Made by a program: the position numbers and the translations under genes
The notes under the pieces: generated by a model
Database searches by the model: none
What the model saw: only the letters and a program-made list of their open reading frames with translations
What the model was told of the DNA's origin: nothing
In this document: positions 10,853 to 25,800 of the stretch, in pieces
Layout: the number at the start of each line of letters is the position of its first letter
Position numbering within the stretch: the first letter of the stretch is position 1
Assembly: GCA_009823395.1 (NCBI GenBank)
Contig: CM020514.1
Coordinates: 3,062,966-3,126,965 of the forward strand
From: Thamnaconus septentrionalis
Taxonomy: Eukaryota > Chordata > Actinopteri > Tetraodontiformes > Monacanthidae
Length of the DNA: 64,000 bases
Direction: 5' to 3'

Positions 10853-13800
10853 GTGAGACTCGTCGTTTTGACAATTTTATGGGGATGCACTGATAACCTT
10901 TTACTTGGATTTTGATTTTGATAATTACTTTGATGATTTTGATTTTTCCATAGATGTTCTGTTATTTGAACAACATTCCTCAGTGCGTTTTTCCAGAACA
11001 AGTTTCACTGCAACACAATTTTGAACAAAACTGTCATATACATACATATACAACTGGTATCGGTGTCGTGGTATCGGCACATACATGTTTTACAAACACA
11101 AGTGGAGTACTCAACCCCGGTATTGGTACCGATACTGGTACTGGTATCGTGGACCCTACAATTTTATCCTACAGCGTATTAGGACTGGGCGATATGACCA
11201 AAATTTCATTTCCCGATGTAGCTCATTTTATCTCCGATACGATATACATCACGATATAGCACATTTTCTGTAAATTCAATTAATTAAAACCCTAAATAGG
11301 TTGTTTTTATATTATATAAATAAATAAAAATATTTACTATAATCCACCCGATATTATTTTTATGAACATAGTATTGTTGTATATGATTGACATTTTCTGG
11401 AATTGTGTCTAAAAGAGGTTCAGTTGTGTTGCAAAGCGTAGTATGGTTGGCTCGTTATTTAGTGAAGAGGTTTGCCTCAAAGCTGCTTTTATGAGTGTCG
11501 CATATCTTTAGCTTCTAGTTTTAACCACCTTATTTAAGAGGATTGTTGTTGGACCATAAGTCCTTGAAATTAAGGGTGACTGAGGCTTTGCGAGTCAAAT
11601 GCAGGACTCATTTTAGTGTGACAATGAATAAACCTTTACATTTACATCCCGCTCTGTAAAAAAGGACGGGATCAGCGTGCGCGACTCATTTGCCGCCTGG
11701 ACTTGCAGTGGTGAGGGTCTCCTCTCTGAGGGTCTCCTCTGCTCCTCTCCTGACTGCAGCTGCCAAAGACTGCCGCGCAACTCGGCTCGACTCTCGAGGC
11801 TGTGACTGTTTTTTGACTACTTTGGGGCGGGGCAGGGGCTCGCGGCAGCCCCCGCTGCTCGCTAAGAACAGGAACTGCGGAGGAATGATGCGTGCTTTCA
11901 TGTCGGTCTCCAAAATACCGGGAAAGTCTCCAATAACACCAGGAAAAGTCGCTAGATTTGTCGCTAGTCGCTTTTGACAAAAGTAGTCGGCATATTTTGC
12001 GACAACGCTATATAAACGATACAGCTTCATGTTAAACGATAGACATTTTCTGTCGTCCAGACGATATGTATCGTCATATCACCCAGCCCTACAGCTTATG
12101 TTAACAATTAATCGATTATTGATTAATTGACGATTAAGAATTTAATTGATTTAACATTTTTACACAGGTAGTTGATATCATTATAACATTATAGTGGCAG
12201 GAAAGAGCAGTTCACCTGTAGATACTGTGATGGTCATAATATACCTAGAACAAGTTACTTTTAAAAAACTTTTCTTTTCTTTTTTTTTTAAAGGTTCTCT
12301 AATGTAAAAATGGGTTAAATAATATGCTCATTCTTCATTGTGAAATTTAGGTTCTTAGGAAAAATCTGCACTTATCAATTAATCGCTAATTGATCAACTA
12401 GGTCAATCGACTAACAATTAATTAACTAACGATTAGTGAATTAATCATTAATAATTTTGCAATAATTTGCATTTGCCCTTCCTGCCGTCCCTCTCGTTAC
12501 CACCCCGAAGGAAAAGACCTGGACGTCACGCCTGGCGCCACCACGCCCGTGAAGCGGAGCGTGCGCAGGGAGAGCTCGGAGAGCCTGAGCGGCGTTTCTC
12601 CCACCGACTCTTTGGTTCTCCACTGCAGAAATGTCCCGGCGGCCCTCAACAAGAAAGAGATCTTGGAGAAGCACTTCAGCCGCTTTGGGAAGGTCCACAG
12701 GGTCTTTTGTAGGCCTGCTAAGAACTCGGCTATCGTAAACTTTCATGACCATGTGAGTGACTTTAAAAAAAATCTGCCTTAAGCTTTTTAAGAACATCAC
12801 CATTTTGTGGCTGTTTTACATTAATTTTTTTGGGGAAAATTAGTCATTAACAACTGATATATTCCTGTTAATCCTTCTTCTGTTGGGGGCAATGCATCCT
12901 GTTCCTTTATTCATTGTATTTTACCTAAGTGATCACGACGCCATGCTCCCTTATTGGATTAGGTTGCGAAGAAATGACGGTATTATCCATCTTATTGCTG
13001 TTTTATAAATCATCTCTTTCAGGCATCCGCAGCCAGGGCGAAGAAGAAAGGCAAAAACCTGCACAGACACGAGCTCCTTCTTTTGTGGCAGAGAAAGAAG
13101 CAAAGTAAGAGCAACATGGTCTTAATAGTTTGAATATTGTATGATAGATAAATAGAAAATACGTTGAAGTACTTTCCTGTTTCTTCCTTTCATCAAAAAA
13201 AAAAAAAGTCAAGACACACAAGGAAAAAAAATGTCCATAAATGGTTCTCTTGATATGACTTGAGTTATTCTGTATTGTGAAATTGTCTTGTGATGATTAG
13301 GTCCTGCTGGCAAAGAGGTCCGACCAGCAGCAGGAGGCGAGGAGAAGAGAGAAGACAGCCACGAGATGGCCGAGTCCATGTCGACCGGCTCTCCTCTCAA
13401 AAGGCTTTCAGCCAAACCCCCTGCAGTCGGCGGTATTTTGACTTCAAGCCAAGGTAATACTGCACGACTCATCTGGAATACACAAGCACAATTTCCAACG
13501 GAAAGACATTGGATCACAGCACGAAAAGTTTAGTTTCTATTTTACCGCTGATTCAAATCAGGATTTTCTCCAAATCAAGTTTCTTTAATCAAATTTAAAC
13601 AAAACTATGCGAGTGCTTTTGGTTCACGTCTCCAAAATGTGACAGCCAATCATTAGCGACTTTAGATCTTGACACACGTACACTGATGATTATTGGCTTG
13701 CGGACACTAAGATTTGCTTTCTTGGATATTGGAATTTTCCAACGAAAATTCCAATTCCACGAAAGATGATTTTATTTTTTTTGATATTCAGTATCATCAG

Positions 13801-16800
13801 GTTATTTCAGTCTGTGCTACAGATGTATCAAAGTCTGTTGCCCTGCCCTATTAGAAGGGACTAAGAGCTGTGTGTATTTGACTAGTCAAGATGCAATTTA
13901 ACAGTGCAGCAGTCGAGCAACTCATGCTTATCCTCTTTCTGTGTGAGTGTAATTGAATCAAGTCAGGGCGGTCAAGACGAATAAAGAGGGAACTTAGGAT
14001 TTGTGACAGAATCTGTGGCTCCGACAAAAGCATGCAGATGGAGTCTCACTGAACCTTTTTTGCGATAGCAACTTGTGTAGTTTGTATTGGATCAGTTGAG
14101 CCCCTGCATTTTATTTTAGTAAAGATCAGTGAAAATCTCTCAAAATCCGAGACTCTTTGGTGTCATCAACAGCTCCAACTAGCGGGGAAATACTGCTTAA
14201 AGCTCGTCCGTCCTCAACATCTGCCTGTCTGTGTGTCTGCCAGCTCTCCTGTGAAGAAGTCCTTGTCGGCCAAGTCTCTCCAGTTTGACTCCGAGCCCCT
14301 CAAGGAGAGCAGCTCGGCGGCCCCCGGCTTCGAGGCCACCGTCCCCTCCTCCCTCCTCCACCTCGTGGGCCTGCTGGCCGAGACGGCCGAGGACAAGTAC
14401 CGCCTCCTGGAACAGAGGGACAAGGTCCTACGCCAAGGTTTGGCCCTTTAACCCCCAACTGGAGTCCATCACGGCCGCGTGATCCCGTGATACAGATTCT
14501 CCAGATGACTTTGTTTGTCTGCGCAGGTCAACCTAAGAGGACGGACCTGGACATGTCCAAGGTGTTCGTGGGCACGTGTCCAGACATGTGTCCGGAGAAG
14601 GAGAGGTTCATGAGGGAGACGAGAAAACAGCTGAGCGTGTTTGAGGTCATCCGAGATACTGAAATGGTAATTGAAGGTCTTTAAAAGGAATGCTTCAGAA
14701 TTTTGGACGTAGGGCCGCATTTCCAAGTTAGCCACTGGGCTGTAGTGCTTATCAGTGGAGACCGGTGGGAGAAATTTCATCCTGTTCTTCTAGTTTAGCA
14801 GAGTTTGTTGGCGCTAGGCTAGTGCGAGTCAATGGTTTCTGCTAGCCTCCCAGTAAAAACAATCGTACCCACTCCACAATACATCTGATAAATGATAAAT
14901 TGTAACACCAGAATTTAGATGTAAATGACTGTGTTGATAGAATAATGCAGTGTTTTTCAACCTTTTTTGAGCCACGGCACATTTTTTACATTGAAAAAAT
15001 CCCATGGCACATCATCCAACCAAAAATACAGGGTGTCCCAAAACATTTGACATCATTTTAAAAGCAAGTAGCTTGAAAAACTGGAAAAGACACGACATAT
15101 GAATTCAAGTATTGAAATTTCACTTAAAATATGATGTTTTTACCGTAGGGTTTTTACTGATTTGAACATCCATTGTAATGGTTGGATGGTGAACCAATGG
15201 TTAGCTTGATGCTATAAAAACGTCACTTCCGGAGTTGGCCAGACATTTCCATCGATAGTCTGGCATTTTCATTTGTAATTTATCTTTAATTTATGGAGTG
15301 GGTAAGATTCTTTTTATTAAATTGGTTAAAACTTGGAAATGAGGCCCTTTCCCCAAAATGTACGCCTTACTTTAGATTTATTTTTTTGTTTTTTTGCTTT
15401 CCCGTGTTAGACTAAAGGTCCCAAATCACTTTAGATCAACTTACTCACGGCGTAAGATTCAGTTCCAGGTTTGCCTGCTGCCTGCAGTTACCAAAATCCA
15501 AACCTTCCCGTCTTCCTCAAGGTGGATCACGCTGCAGCTATCAAGGAGTACAGCCGCTCGTCCGCCGACCAGGAGGAGCCGCTGCCCCACGACTTGCGTC
15601 CCCTCCCCGTGCTCTGCATGACCATGGACTACCTGGTGACCAGGATCATGGACCAGAACAGCGAGGCCTACCGGGACTGGTACGACTTTGTGTGGAACAG
15701 GACGCGCGGCATACGCAAGGTAACGCAATCCGGTCATTGTCGCGGCGACGTCGAGCAGCAGTTTTCTTTCAAAAACTGCACTTCCTTCTGGGTTTTTCCT
15801 GCACCCACTCCCTCATCTCTTCCGTTTCCTCCTCGCAGGACATCACCCAGCAGCGCCTGTGCTGCCCCAGCACGGTGTCGCTCATCGAGAAGTGCACGCG
15901 CTTCCACATCCACTGCGCCCACCACCTGTGCGAGGAGTCCATGTCGTCGTTCGACGCCAAGATCAACAACGAGAACATGACCAAGTGCCTCCAGAGTCTC
16001 AAGGAAATGTACCAGGACCTGGCAACCCGGCAGACCTACTGCGCGCAGGAGGCGGAGTTCCGCCAGTACAGCGTGCTGGTGAAACTCAACGACGGCGACA
16101 TCCTGCGGTCAGTCCATAAAGAGGGACACAACTTTTTTTTTTCTTTCAAAAAATGGCCTTCAGGTGTTTTCAAATGTGCACAAAATCACAAATTTGATCC
16201 TCCTTTTTTTTTATTTTTTTTTTACCCCCCTTGCCAGGGAGGTGCAGCAGTTCCGAGATGAGGTGCGCAATTCCCCCGAGGTGAAGTTTGCCGTCCAGGC
16301 GTTCACGGCGGTCAACAACAACAACTTTGTGCGCTTCTTCAAACTGGTGAAAGGAGCCTCGTATTTGGCCGGCTGCCTCCTGCACCGATACTTCAATCAG
16401 GTAGGAAGCCGTTTGGCATTAATAATGACGGCAAAGACATCCAAAAATTGAAAAGCAATTTTTCTGATATTTTCAAGTTGATAATGTCTGACAATAGAAA
16501 GACACTGAAAAAAAATCATAATCCATTTATTTTGTATAGACTGCCCTTATAAAAGGTCAGAGTTTAGGACATAGGACCTCATTTCCATGTTAGCTAGTGT
16601 GCTGCTTATCAGTGGACGCCAATGCATTGACAGCGGCAGGTAAATCAAGTTGTCTCTGTAATTTCAGTCCACTGCTGCTGTAGCCAACTACCAACTACAG
16701 GAAGTGGAACTATTGTTTCCGCTGAGACACTGCACTCAAAATGCAATGCGATGCAATAGTAGTTTTATTTCTATCATCACAGACATTTGCATCTGTAGTC

Positions 16801-19800
16801 TGGCATTGTCATTTGTTTTCCTCGGGTGTACTGTGGAAGTGGGGTAACATTGTTTTTTTATTGGCAGGCTAGCAGAAACCATTGACTTGCACTAGCCTAG
16901 CGCCAGCGAGCTTGGCTGAACGACTGCAACAATCTCAAATGATTACGAGCACGCTGGCTTATATGAAAGTGAGGTCCTCTGTTCAAAATTCTGAACCACC
17001 CATTCAAAGGTCCAGTGTCAGTGAAAATTTGGCCTGATTTATGATTTTTATGTTGATAAAAGCTTAATATACTGCCAATAAATACATTGATAAAAGTGTA
17101 TAATCGCATTACAATCAAATCAATTTGCTTCTCCTACTCTTTGAATGGTTCTCATATATATATATATATATAAGAATATACATTGATCAATAAGGGTTAG
17201 CTGTCATCTTGCACCGCCATATTTCTCAGGAAGCTTCCCTGACAGTGAACTAAATACGAACCGCGCTGTCAGGCGGGCTCACTTAAAAATTTTACACACT
17301 TGGCCTTTAAGTTGAAATTATCATAAATCATTCTGATGGAACTCATTCCGGGTGCTGGTAGAGTCACTAGTACACACACTAATAATGAATGCACTGTGCT
17401 TACGATCTTTGGAACAAATTGTGTTGCTGCAGGTCAGAGCGAAGGCCTTGAAGACCTTGAATCAGGCTCACACCATCAGCCACCATCGGTCAACCACCTT
17501 CCCGCTGGAGGACATCGAGCGGATTTTAATGTTCCGCGACGCCGCCGAGGCAACCGATTTCATCCAGCAGTACGGTCTGGCTGTCAGTGAAGAGTGAGTG
17601 TCTCTCTGGGGGTCACAAGAGGACGCTCGCATTCACCGCTATTGATGGGTCTTGATAAGTTGATGAGTTAAGAATAGGGATGCACCAATACCACGAGTAG
17701 AGTACTCAACCTCGGTATCGGTACCGATACCCGATGCTGGTATCGGTGCACCCCTAGTTCAGAACAAACCCTTCAGTGTAAAATCCCCAGTGTTCAATTG
17801 TTTGAAATGTTGCCATCAGTTTGGTGGAGCTCAGCCGGATGACCTACCAGGAGCCCGACCTGCCAGTGTCGCATTCCAAGTCGGAAGTCATCCTGGCGAA
17901 GCGCTACGTGTTGATCGGAGAGGTGGTGAACGGCGGCCCCCTGCCCAGCCCGCTGCAGCACGGCCCCGTGTGCAGCTTCGACGCTCAGAACAAGTACCGA
18001 GGGGAAGGTCCCCTGGCCGAGCCCGCCGTGGCCCAGTTTAGAGGTGAGCGCTATGCTGACGGAGTACAAGTAATACGCAATGCATTGGCTGAGTGTCCTT
18101 GACATCATTTGCATAGAAAACACATTTTTCTGCGGTTTTACATACTATTATTACAAATACATAAGATTATAAAATGACGGAATGGAATCCAATAATTAAC
18201 CTAATTGAAAACAAAGTAATAAAAGTGTTGAATTCTCTCTCGTTATTGTCAATGTCTGTTTTGCATTTCATATTGGTGTTTTTCCTGAACACTTTTTTTT
18301 TTCCAGCTAGGCGATTGTTTGATTCTTTCCCACATCAGTAAACTAGCGCTGCAGTGTTTACTTCACTCGCCGCCACACACAATTACAGCTGCTTTAAGAA
18401 AAAATTGTGAAAAACTCAAACTCTTGTTTGATATTTTAGATTCTTCCCTTCATATAAAACATTTAGTTATTAAAATCTTTTTCTAATTCCATATTTTTCC
18501 ATTTTTCTATTTCCATCTGTCCTGTTTATTATTTATTTGAAGCCCTCAGTATGTGTCCACTACATAAAAGTTGTAAAATGAAAAAAAAAAATCATTACAA
18601 GTCCAAACGTTTGACTAGTAGTGTCCGTTTAAAAATGTATGTTTATTCATTTGGCGCCAGCCAATCTGAACCTGGCAAAACAAACAAAAAAAAAAAAATA
18701 CTAAAAGATGCATATGTTTTATCACACAAATCGAAAATCAAAGCACAAAAAGTATGTTTGCACTCACCCTGCTGCTATGAGCAGCAATGATACACGTTTG
18801 CAATAGTACTAACTTTCAGCAGTGTAACAGATACCTAACATTACGAAAATCATCTTGTGGAAATGTAATGTATTGTATGTACTGTCCTCTTTATGTAATG
18901 ATATAATATAGTATATATATATAATAATAATGGTATTGAGAATTGATTTTGTTTTTAACACCCAGTCAGCGACTTCAAGTCAGCAGTCACAAACTCATCA
19001 CCGCTTTTGGAATGCAGAGCGTCATTGATTTTGCCACCAAACGTCTCCCCACAGTTTTCCCTCCCGCCGCCAAGCTGGACTTTAAGGCTCCGCCCAGCGG
19101 AGACGTCCCGGCGCAACCATTCCAAATGCCTGCAGCCATCAAGGAGAAAGTGGGAGAGCCCGGCGAGCCAGGACGCAGCTCGGCCCCGCCGGCGGTCGAC
19201 CAGCCGCAGATCCCTCAGCTGCAGCCTGTGAATCCGCCATCGCCTCCACCCAGACCTCAGCTGGTCTACAGCCATGAGGTGGGCGCCGTGATGCACACGA
19301 CTCATTGCGTGGCATTTAAAGAGGTGGTTCAGAACTTTGGACATGAGAACATTTTCCCCATGCATCGCATCGCATTGCGTTTTTGAGGGAAGAGAGCATG
19401 TGCATCAATTTATTTTGCTCTGGTTAGTAGCCTGGTAGAAAGTTGAGAACCTCGTTCTGCTTCCTGTAGTAGGTAGTAGACTACGGCAGCGGTGGATTGA
19501 TAATTGCTAAGTGTTGGTTTTACCGGCAGGCTAGCAGAAACCTAGCGCCAGCCAACTCTGCTAGAAGGAATTGATACAATTTCTTTTTTGAAATGGTCTC
19601 CACTGATAAACAGCACAATGGGTCACTAGGAAATTAGATCCGGTGTCCAAATTTCTGAACTATCCTTTAACACATTTGTTAGTCAGAAATTCATCACTAT
19701 TGTTGATGTGTAATTTTCACCCAAGATTAGGGCTGGGCGATTTTGGTCAAAAAAAAAAATCCTGATTTTTTTCTTTTTTCTTTTTGAAAACTCGATTTTC

Positions 19801-22800
19801 GATTTCAATTTTATTTTGTAAAACTACAAAAGACAGTGGAATAAATAATTTTTAAAGAAAAATAGCAAACAAATTTCCTTCTTGGGAATGAAGTGCAAGT
19901 GAAAGATACCGTAAATCCTCCTTGGGTTTAGTAAAGTGACAACATTTAGTCTTCTTTCACTTGAAAATGAACAGGTTCTTCATAAACAAAGATGAAGTTC
20001 CCTTATTTGGGAATAAAGTGAAAACACCAAACACGAATGAAATCTTTCACCAAACATCACTTTCAAAATAAAAGGTTTTTCTATCATCTTGAACAACGAT
20101 GAATGAATAAAGTGCAAGTGTTGATTTGTTTTAACATTGTCTTGACTAATAAATCCAATTTTGATTTAAAATCGATTCATCGCACAGCCCTGCCCATGAT
20201 GCACACTCTGGTGTTTTTTGACTAATGGCTTGCTGTCTCTTGTGCTGCCACCTGCAGGACGTTGCAGCTGTGCTCGAGGGTGCGATCGCAGAGGTGGTTG
20301 ATTCAGGTGTGAGGGACGTGGCTCACACTTGCGCCAGCTATGTTTCAACCGCTCTTGTGTAAGCACATTTCTAATTTCCTGCGAAAGATGCCGTTAGTTC
20401 TCGGCGTTTTAAGATTGGATGTTCCCTCTGCGTGGTCTTTCTAACACTGGCTGGTTTTCGCTCTGCTGCTGTGCAGGGAGAGCAGCTCGCAGACAGAGTC
20501 TCTGCTGGACGAGGTTTTGGGAGAGATGCTGAGCGAACTGTGCTCGGCTGAGGTGGAGCTGGAACGTGAGCGTCTTGCCCGGGAAAGACGCCTCCTTGAG
20601 GAGGCCAGGTGAGTTTGCGGGCTGCCAAGGGCAGCCGGATAAAAGCTTCAACTGAACTTAAGCTCGTTAGAGTTCCCTCTTGTACCCTGAACCAAAATGT
20701 CAATGCCGAGTCGGTTTCATTGACACAAAAAAACAAGAAAAACAAACAAACTCCACGTCATTGTGCGTTTTTAAAACGTAAAAGTATAAGGACACGAGGA
20801 TAGCGTTTGCTTAAAAAAGCTGAAGGAAAATGTTGAGGGTAGGATGGTTTAATTAAAACAGTGAAAGGAGAAAGTATGTTAAAGACTTTACAAATGCCCT
20901 TTATTATATAGTAATAAATAATATATATTATATTTACTGTTATTTATTTATTTTTATTATTATTATTATTATTATTATATTATTATTATTAACGTCATAC
21001 ATTATAATAATATTATATATATTTAGGACACTGTCAGGCGGGCTTCCTTCCTTAAAAATGATGGCACTAGATGGCAGCTAACTAGTAGCAAGACTGTTGT
21101 TGTTCTATGTATATTCTTATATATACAGTCCTGCCAGTATTCACTTTTGTTAATCTATTTATGGGCAGTATGTTAAGCCTTTACCAATATAAAAACAATA
21201 AATCAAGCCAAATTTTACACACTGGACCTTTTAAAAAACAAAAAAACAAAAAACAAACCTGGGTTCATTGACCACTGTATAAAATCCATACCACATGTTT
21301 GCAAATGTAAGCTAGAAACTGTAATTATTGAGATTATTGTCTGGTGGTATCAGTCTTCATAACCTGGCCCTTGTGCGACTTGGCAGCGCCAGTGATCGGT
21401 CACAGCCTGCTCACTGTGTCTCACTCTGGTTCTTGGTTGTTCCCAGGAGGAAGCAGGAGCACGAGGCCTTCCTGCAGCACTTCAGCGCCAGTCTCTGCAC
21501 AGAAATCATACACGAAGTTTTAGATGAAACAATTCAGGAGACGTCAGCCGCTGAGATCCAGTAAAACGCCCCCACTTCTAAATTGGGATGATATCACTAA
21601 AAAAACAATTAATTAAATATATTATAATATAAAATAATATTGACTATTATGCACTTAACTTTTAAAATAATCCATCTGTCTATATGATGTAAATATCTTG
21701 TTTTTTCCTTTCTTACTCATAGATATTTTATTTTATTTCTTGATTTGCTTTTTAGTATAATTTCCTTCCTTTGCACTATATTGTTGGTGTAATTATGTAA
21801 ATTTCCCCAATGTGGGATTAATAAAAACTTTTATCCTATTCCATTTTCTAAATGTATAACGAAAGTCGCACCTTAAATCAATTCTTTTTTTTTCTCCCTG
21901 TTTTTCAGACTGGCAGTGCATGAGAAAGCAGATTGCGTGGCTAAATGCACGCAGCACGTCTGCTCAACTCTGGTTGAGGAGACATTAAGTGCAGAAATGA
22001 CTCTCCTGGTCAAATCTGTTCTGGAGGCGGAGCTACAACGCATCCACAAGTACATCAGCAGGTGAGATGTGGAAAAAATTGCGCCGCAACCCCAAACACA
22101 CTTCGTATCGTGCTGCTTTTCCACTAGTCACTTGCCAGTGAACTACAGTGGCCTGCGAACCCAAACCTGGATACCTCGTCCACCATCTTCTTTGTTGATT
22201 TATTTGAGGACACCAGCAGTCACTCTAAATATGTAAACGTGCTGTCAGGCAGCTGGATTGTCCACAGCAGGCTTCCTTAGAAATATGGTGGTGCAAGATG
22301 GCAACTAACTGGGTTTCACCACCAGGTGGCGCGACGTGGTGGCCGTCCGTCGGCAGCTGAAGCGGCAGATGAGGGGTTTCCCGGCGGCCCCCTGCTGCGT
22401 GGACCCCCAGTTCAAGCTGAGAGCTCTGGCCCCCAGCGCGCCCGCTCATCCCTCCATGGAAGGCCTGGCCCGCGGCCTCACCAACCTGGGCAACGCCGGC
22501 ACCCTGTCCCTGTCCAGCACCCGGTCGGTCCCCGCACCTCCCTCCGCCACTGCTGTTGTTGTCATTTGCGCTGAATACACACGCTAACGGAACGTTGTTG
22601 TTATTTTCCAAAGGACTTTGAAAATGAGGAGAGAGGTGGTCCACCAGATGAGGGTCCACTACTACTTCCAGCAGCTTCTGGAGTGAGTCTGTCTGTCTGA
22701 TTCCATTCAGAGGGCATATATCTCTGGTCTGTGGCAGATACGATACGTATCTCGATACACTACCAACGATTCGATACATTAAAGATACGATACGATTCGT

Positions 22801-25800
22801 ATATTTACGATACGATACGATTCCCCCCCCTAATACGATACAGTGCGATTCAGCACAGTTTGATCCAACACAATGCGATTTGATTTGACACTCCGATGCA
22901 AAGGAAGGATGCTATGCAATTCAATGAGTTTGATTATTTATTCACCAAAATACAAACATTCTGTATTTTTCAATTTAAATTTAAATTTAAAGGTCTTTTT
23001 ACAATAACTAATAATAATAATGACTAATAAGTAATTAACAATAACAAGGCAAGTGCAATATACTTTATAAAAAAATAAATTAACCTTTCCGTATTGCTTA
23101 TAATGGAATAAATGTGAACTCTTCTTGCTGTTGCTGTAAACAGACACCAGCCTAACTGTCATAATAAAACAGTCACAACAGTGAAATAGCTTGGCTGTGA
23201 TGAGAGATTGAAGACAGAAAAAGATTCAAATGCTCCAAAAAAAATAATGTCATGGTTCCTTGAACTCAATCAAAATTAGTGCACAATGCAACTACTCATT
23301 GGTGTGTGACTTTCAGTCCATACTGTATTATTCAACTGACATGTTCCCTAGTTTTGACCCGTTTTTCTCTGTGCTCCTCTCAGTAACAGAGTGTGGGCGC
23401 CGCTCGACCTGCCCAGTCTGGTGGCGGAGAACATAGCCAACCGGCAGCGGAGAGTCTTCTGGAAGGCCGTGCTGCTGCTGCCGAGTGACCACGACAATGT
23501 GGCCAGCGTGGCAGACAGGTGAGCAGCCGCGCTTGCGCCTCATGTTGCAGGTGGCATTAGGCAACCTGCTCAGGTACCTGACGATTCAATTCAATTCCGA
23601 TTCAGAGGGCTACGATGCAATTGATCGCGATTAATTGAGAATCGCGATTAATCGTGATTCTCGATTAATCACGATTAATTGTGATTCTCGATTGGATCTG
23701 CGTACTCATGTGTCTAGTGTGCACCACCTTAAACGGTCTGGTACGACCCTGCAGCGCAGTCGCACATGAGCTCCGGCCTCATAAAAAAACATCAACAATT
23801 TTTTCAAATTTGTGAATTGATTCTTAATTGGCAATGTCATAATCGCAATTAATCTAAGAATCATTTTTTTCCCCCACCCCTACATGGCACAGTGGTTGAA
23901 AAACACTGACCTAAACTACCGACTCTTTCATTCAACTGCTGCCGTCATTGCGACAGAAGCAGAGTACAGTGCACGCCGCTGCTGCTGGGACACTATTCAC
24001 CCAAAATGCAAGGGTGCAAGGGTAGCTTTATTTCTAACATTGTTCTATCAATACAGACAGTTGCTCGACTAGCGTTATCATTTCTTTTTCTCGGGTGTAT
24101 TATCAATGCAAGGGTAGTTTCATTTCTCGCATTAATTCTATTCTTTCTCATCGGGCCCCGGCAGGATCCTCTCCGACTGGCTGGAGGTGAAGTTCGGCTC
24201 GGACGGCGTCTCGGACTCGGCAGAGGGGCAGCTGGACGGAACCCTGAGGACTCTGTGTGTGTCCGACACGCTTCTGGAGAAGGACGAGTGCAGGGTGTAC
24301 GTCAGCGTCAAGGTGAGATCGGAGCGCCTCTCTGGATTTGTGAGGGCCGTTAGATCGAATTAAACAAACAGAAAACCACCCAATTAAATATAAAGTTTAC
24401 GACTATCCAATATAAATGAACAAAATTTTAACCCACTCATAACGAGTCAAGACATTTTCGCTTTTGGGGCTGGGCGGCTCAAATAATGTATAATGGGATT
24501 TTTTTTTTTTTTTTAATTTTTTTTTAACAAATGGTGAAATATTTATTTTTAACAGGCTGAAAATAAATCTGTTTACATGGATGTCTTATTACACAGTATT
24601 AGAAGATGGTCTCAGTGATCTAACGGGGATATGTTAGGTAAATGCATGTGTGATGTAACCTGCGTGCGCCCTGATGCAGACGTCACGAAAGCGCCAACAA
24701 CAACTAACAGTGAGGAGAAAGATTAGCGAGTCTTAGGACCATAGTTGGACTATAAGTTATTATCTTTGGCTGCTATATTCTACTCGCTCGGGTTAATGTG
24801 GTAAATGCGTTATGTGCTACGCGACTGTCTAATATACTTGTTTATATGTACATATATTTTCTGTTGAAATATATATGGGATTCGAGTGGCGAGAGCGTCG
24901 ATAAATAATTATACGCCTGCGTACGACTTTGCAGTCGTCCCGCGGACCCCTGTCCTCCGACGGCCTGGCCAAGATGGAGGAGCGCTGCGAGCTCCACGGG
25001 ACGGAGGCCCTGGTGGCGCTGCTCCCGGCGCTGGCCGGCCTGGAGCCCGACGAGCAGGACGTACACCTGCTGTCGGCGCTGCTCCAGCTCAAGCAGCTGC
25101 AGCAGGCCAGCAGCTGGCACTGCCCGCTGCCGCTGGTGATGCTGGTGCCCGGGCCTGAGGACGGGGACACGCACAAACTGGAAGAAGGTAACCAGGGCCG
25201 CAGAGTGAAAGAAAAGAAAGCACCTTTCTACCATTCTACGGTTTAACCGACAGTACGCTTGAAAGCAGAGTTGAAACAGTGTGGATGAAGTGAGTGAAGG
25301 TGTTTCTCTCTCTCAGCGCTGACGCTGCACAAGCTGGTCAGCGAAGGCCTGATATCGGAGTACAAGTTTGTCTTCATACCAGAGACCACAAGTGATCTCC
25401 AGGGCTCCACACAGGTGTGTATGTACATTCTGGTACATCAGCGAAGCTTTTTAAAGCTATTGTTCCTTTGTTAGTTCTCATTTCCCAAACCATTGTTAAT
25501 TGTTAATGTGCCTCTTTTTTTAATTCTGTGACTTATCTTTAAGAAATGCTGATTGTAACACAAAGCACAATGCTCTACACTTAACCAAGAAATTAAATGT
25601 AGGCGCCCTGATGGCCCTTGTTTGGTATGCCACCAGAGGGGGCTATTTACCAGCACAAGCGCCTAAAAAGCCATCTTGAGTCAGAGTTATAATGCAATTC
25701 TGTCAAGTGTGTTAACTGAACTTCAGACTTTTACGACCTAATTAGATTTACGCATATAATATCTCATGTTATAACTGTAATGATGATAAAATAATAATAA

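Larger units (their letters stand above)
14527..18043 (+). other. mcm3ap: mcm3ap exons 6-11: SAC3/GANP core
   Basis: This is the most conserved part. It opens with the SAC3 signature [18 protein letters not shown]. It continues with [92 protein letters not shown] and [15 protein letters not shown], and ends near [12 protein letters not shown]. In TREX-2 this core binds the PCID2/DSS1 pair and RNA. All junctions in the block are in phase. Confidence 0.93.

Noticed and set aside
10296..10874. 192-codon antisense open frame opposite mcm3ap exon 1
   Set aside because: It mirrors GC-rich coding sequence on the other strand, has no recognisable domain, and is explained by the codon bias of exon 1.
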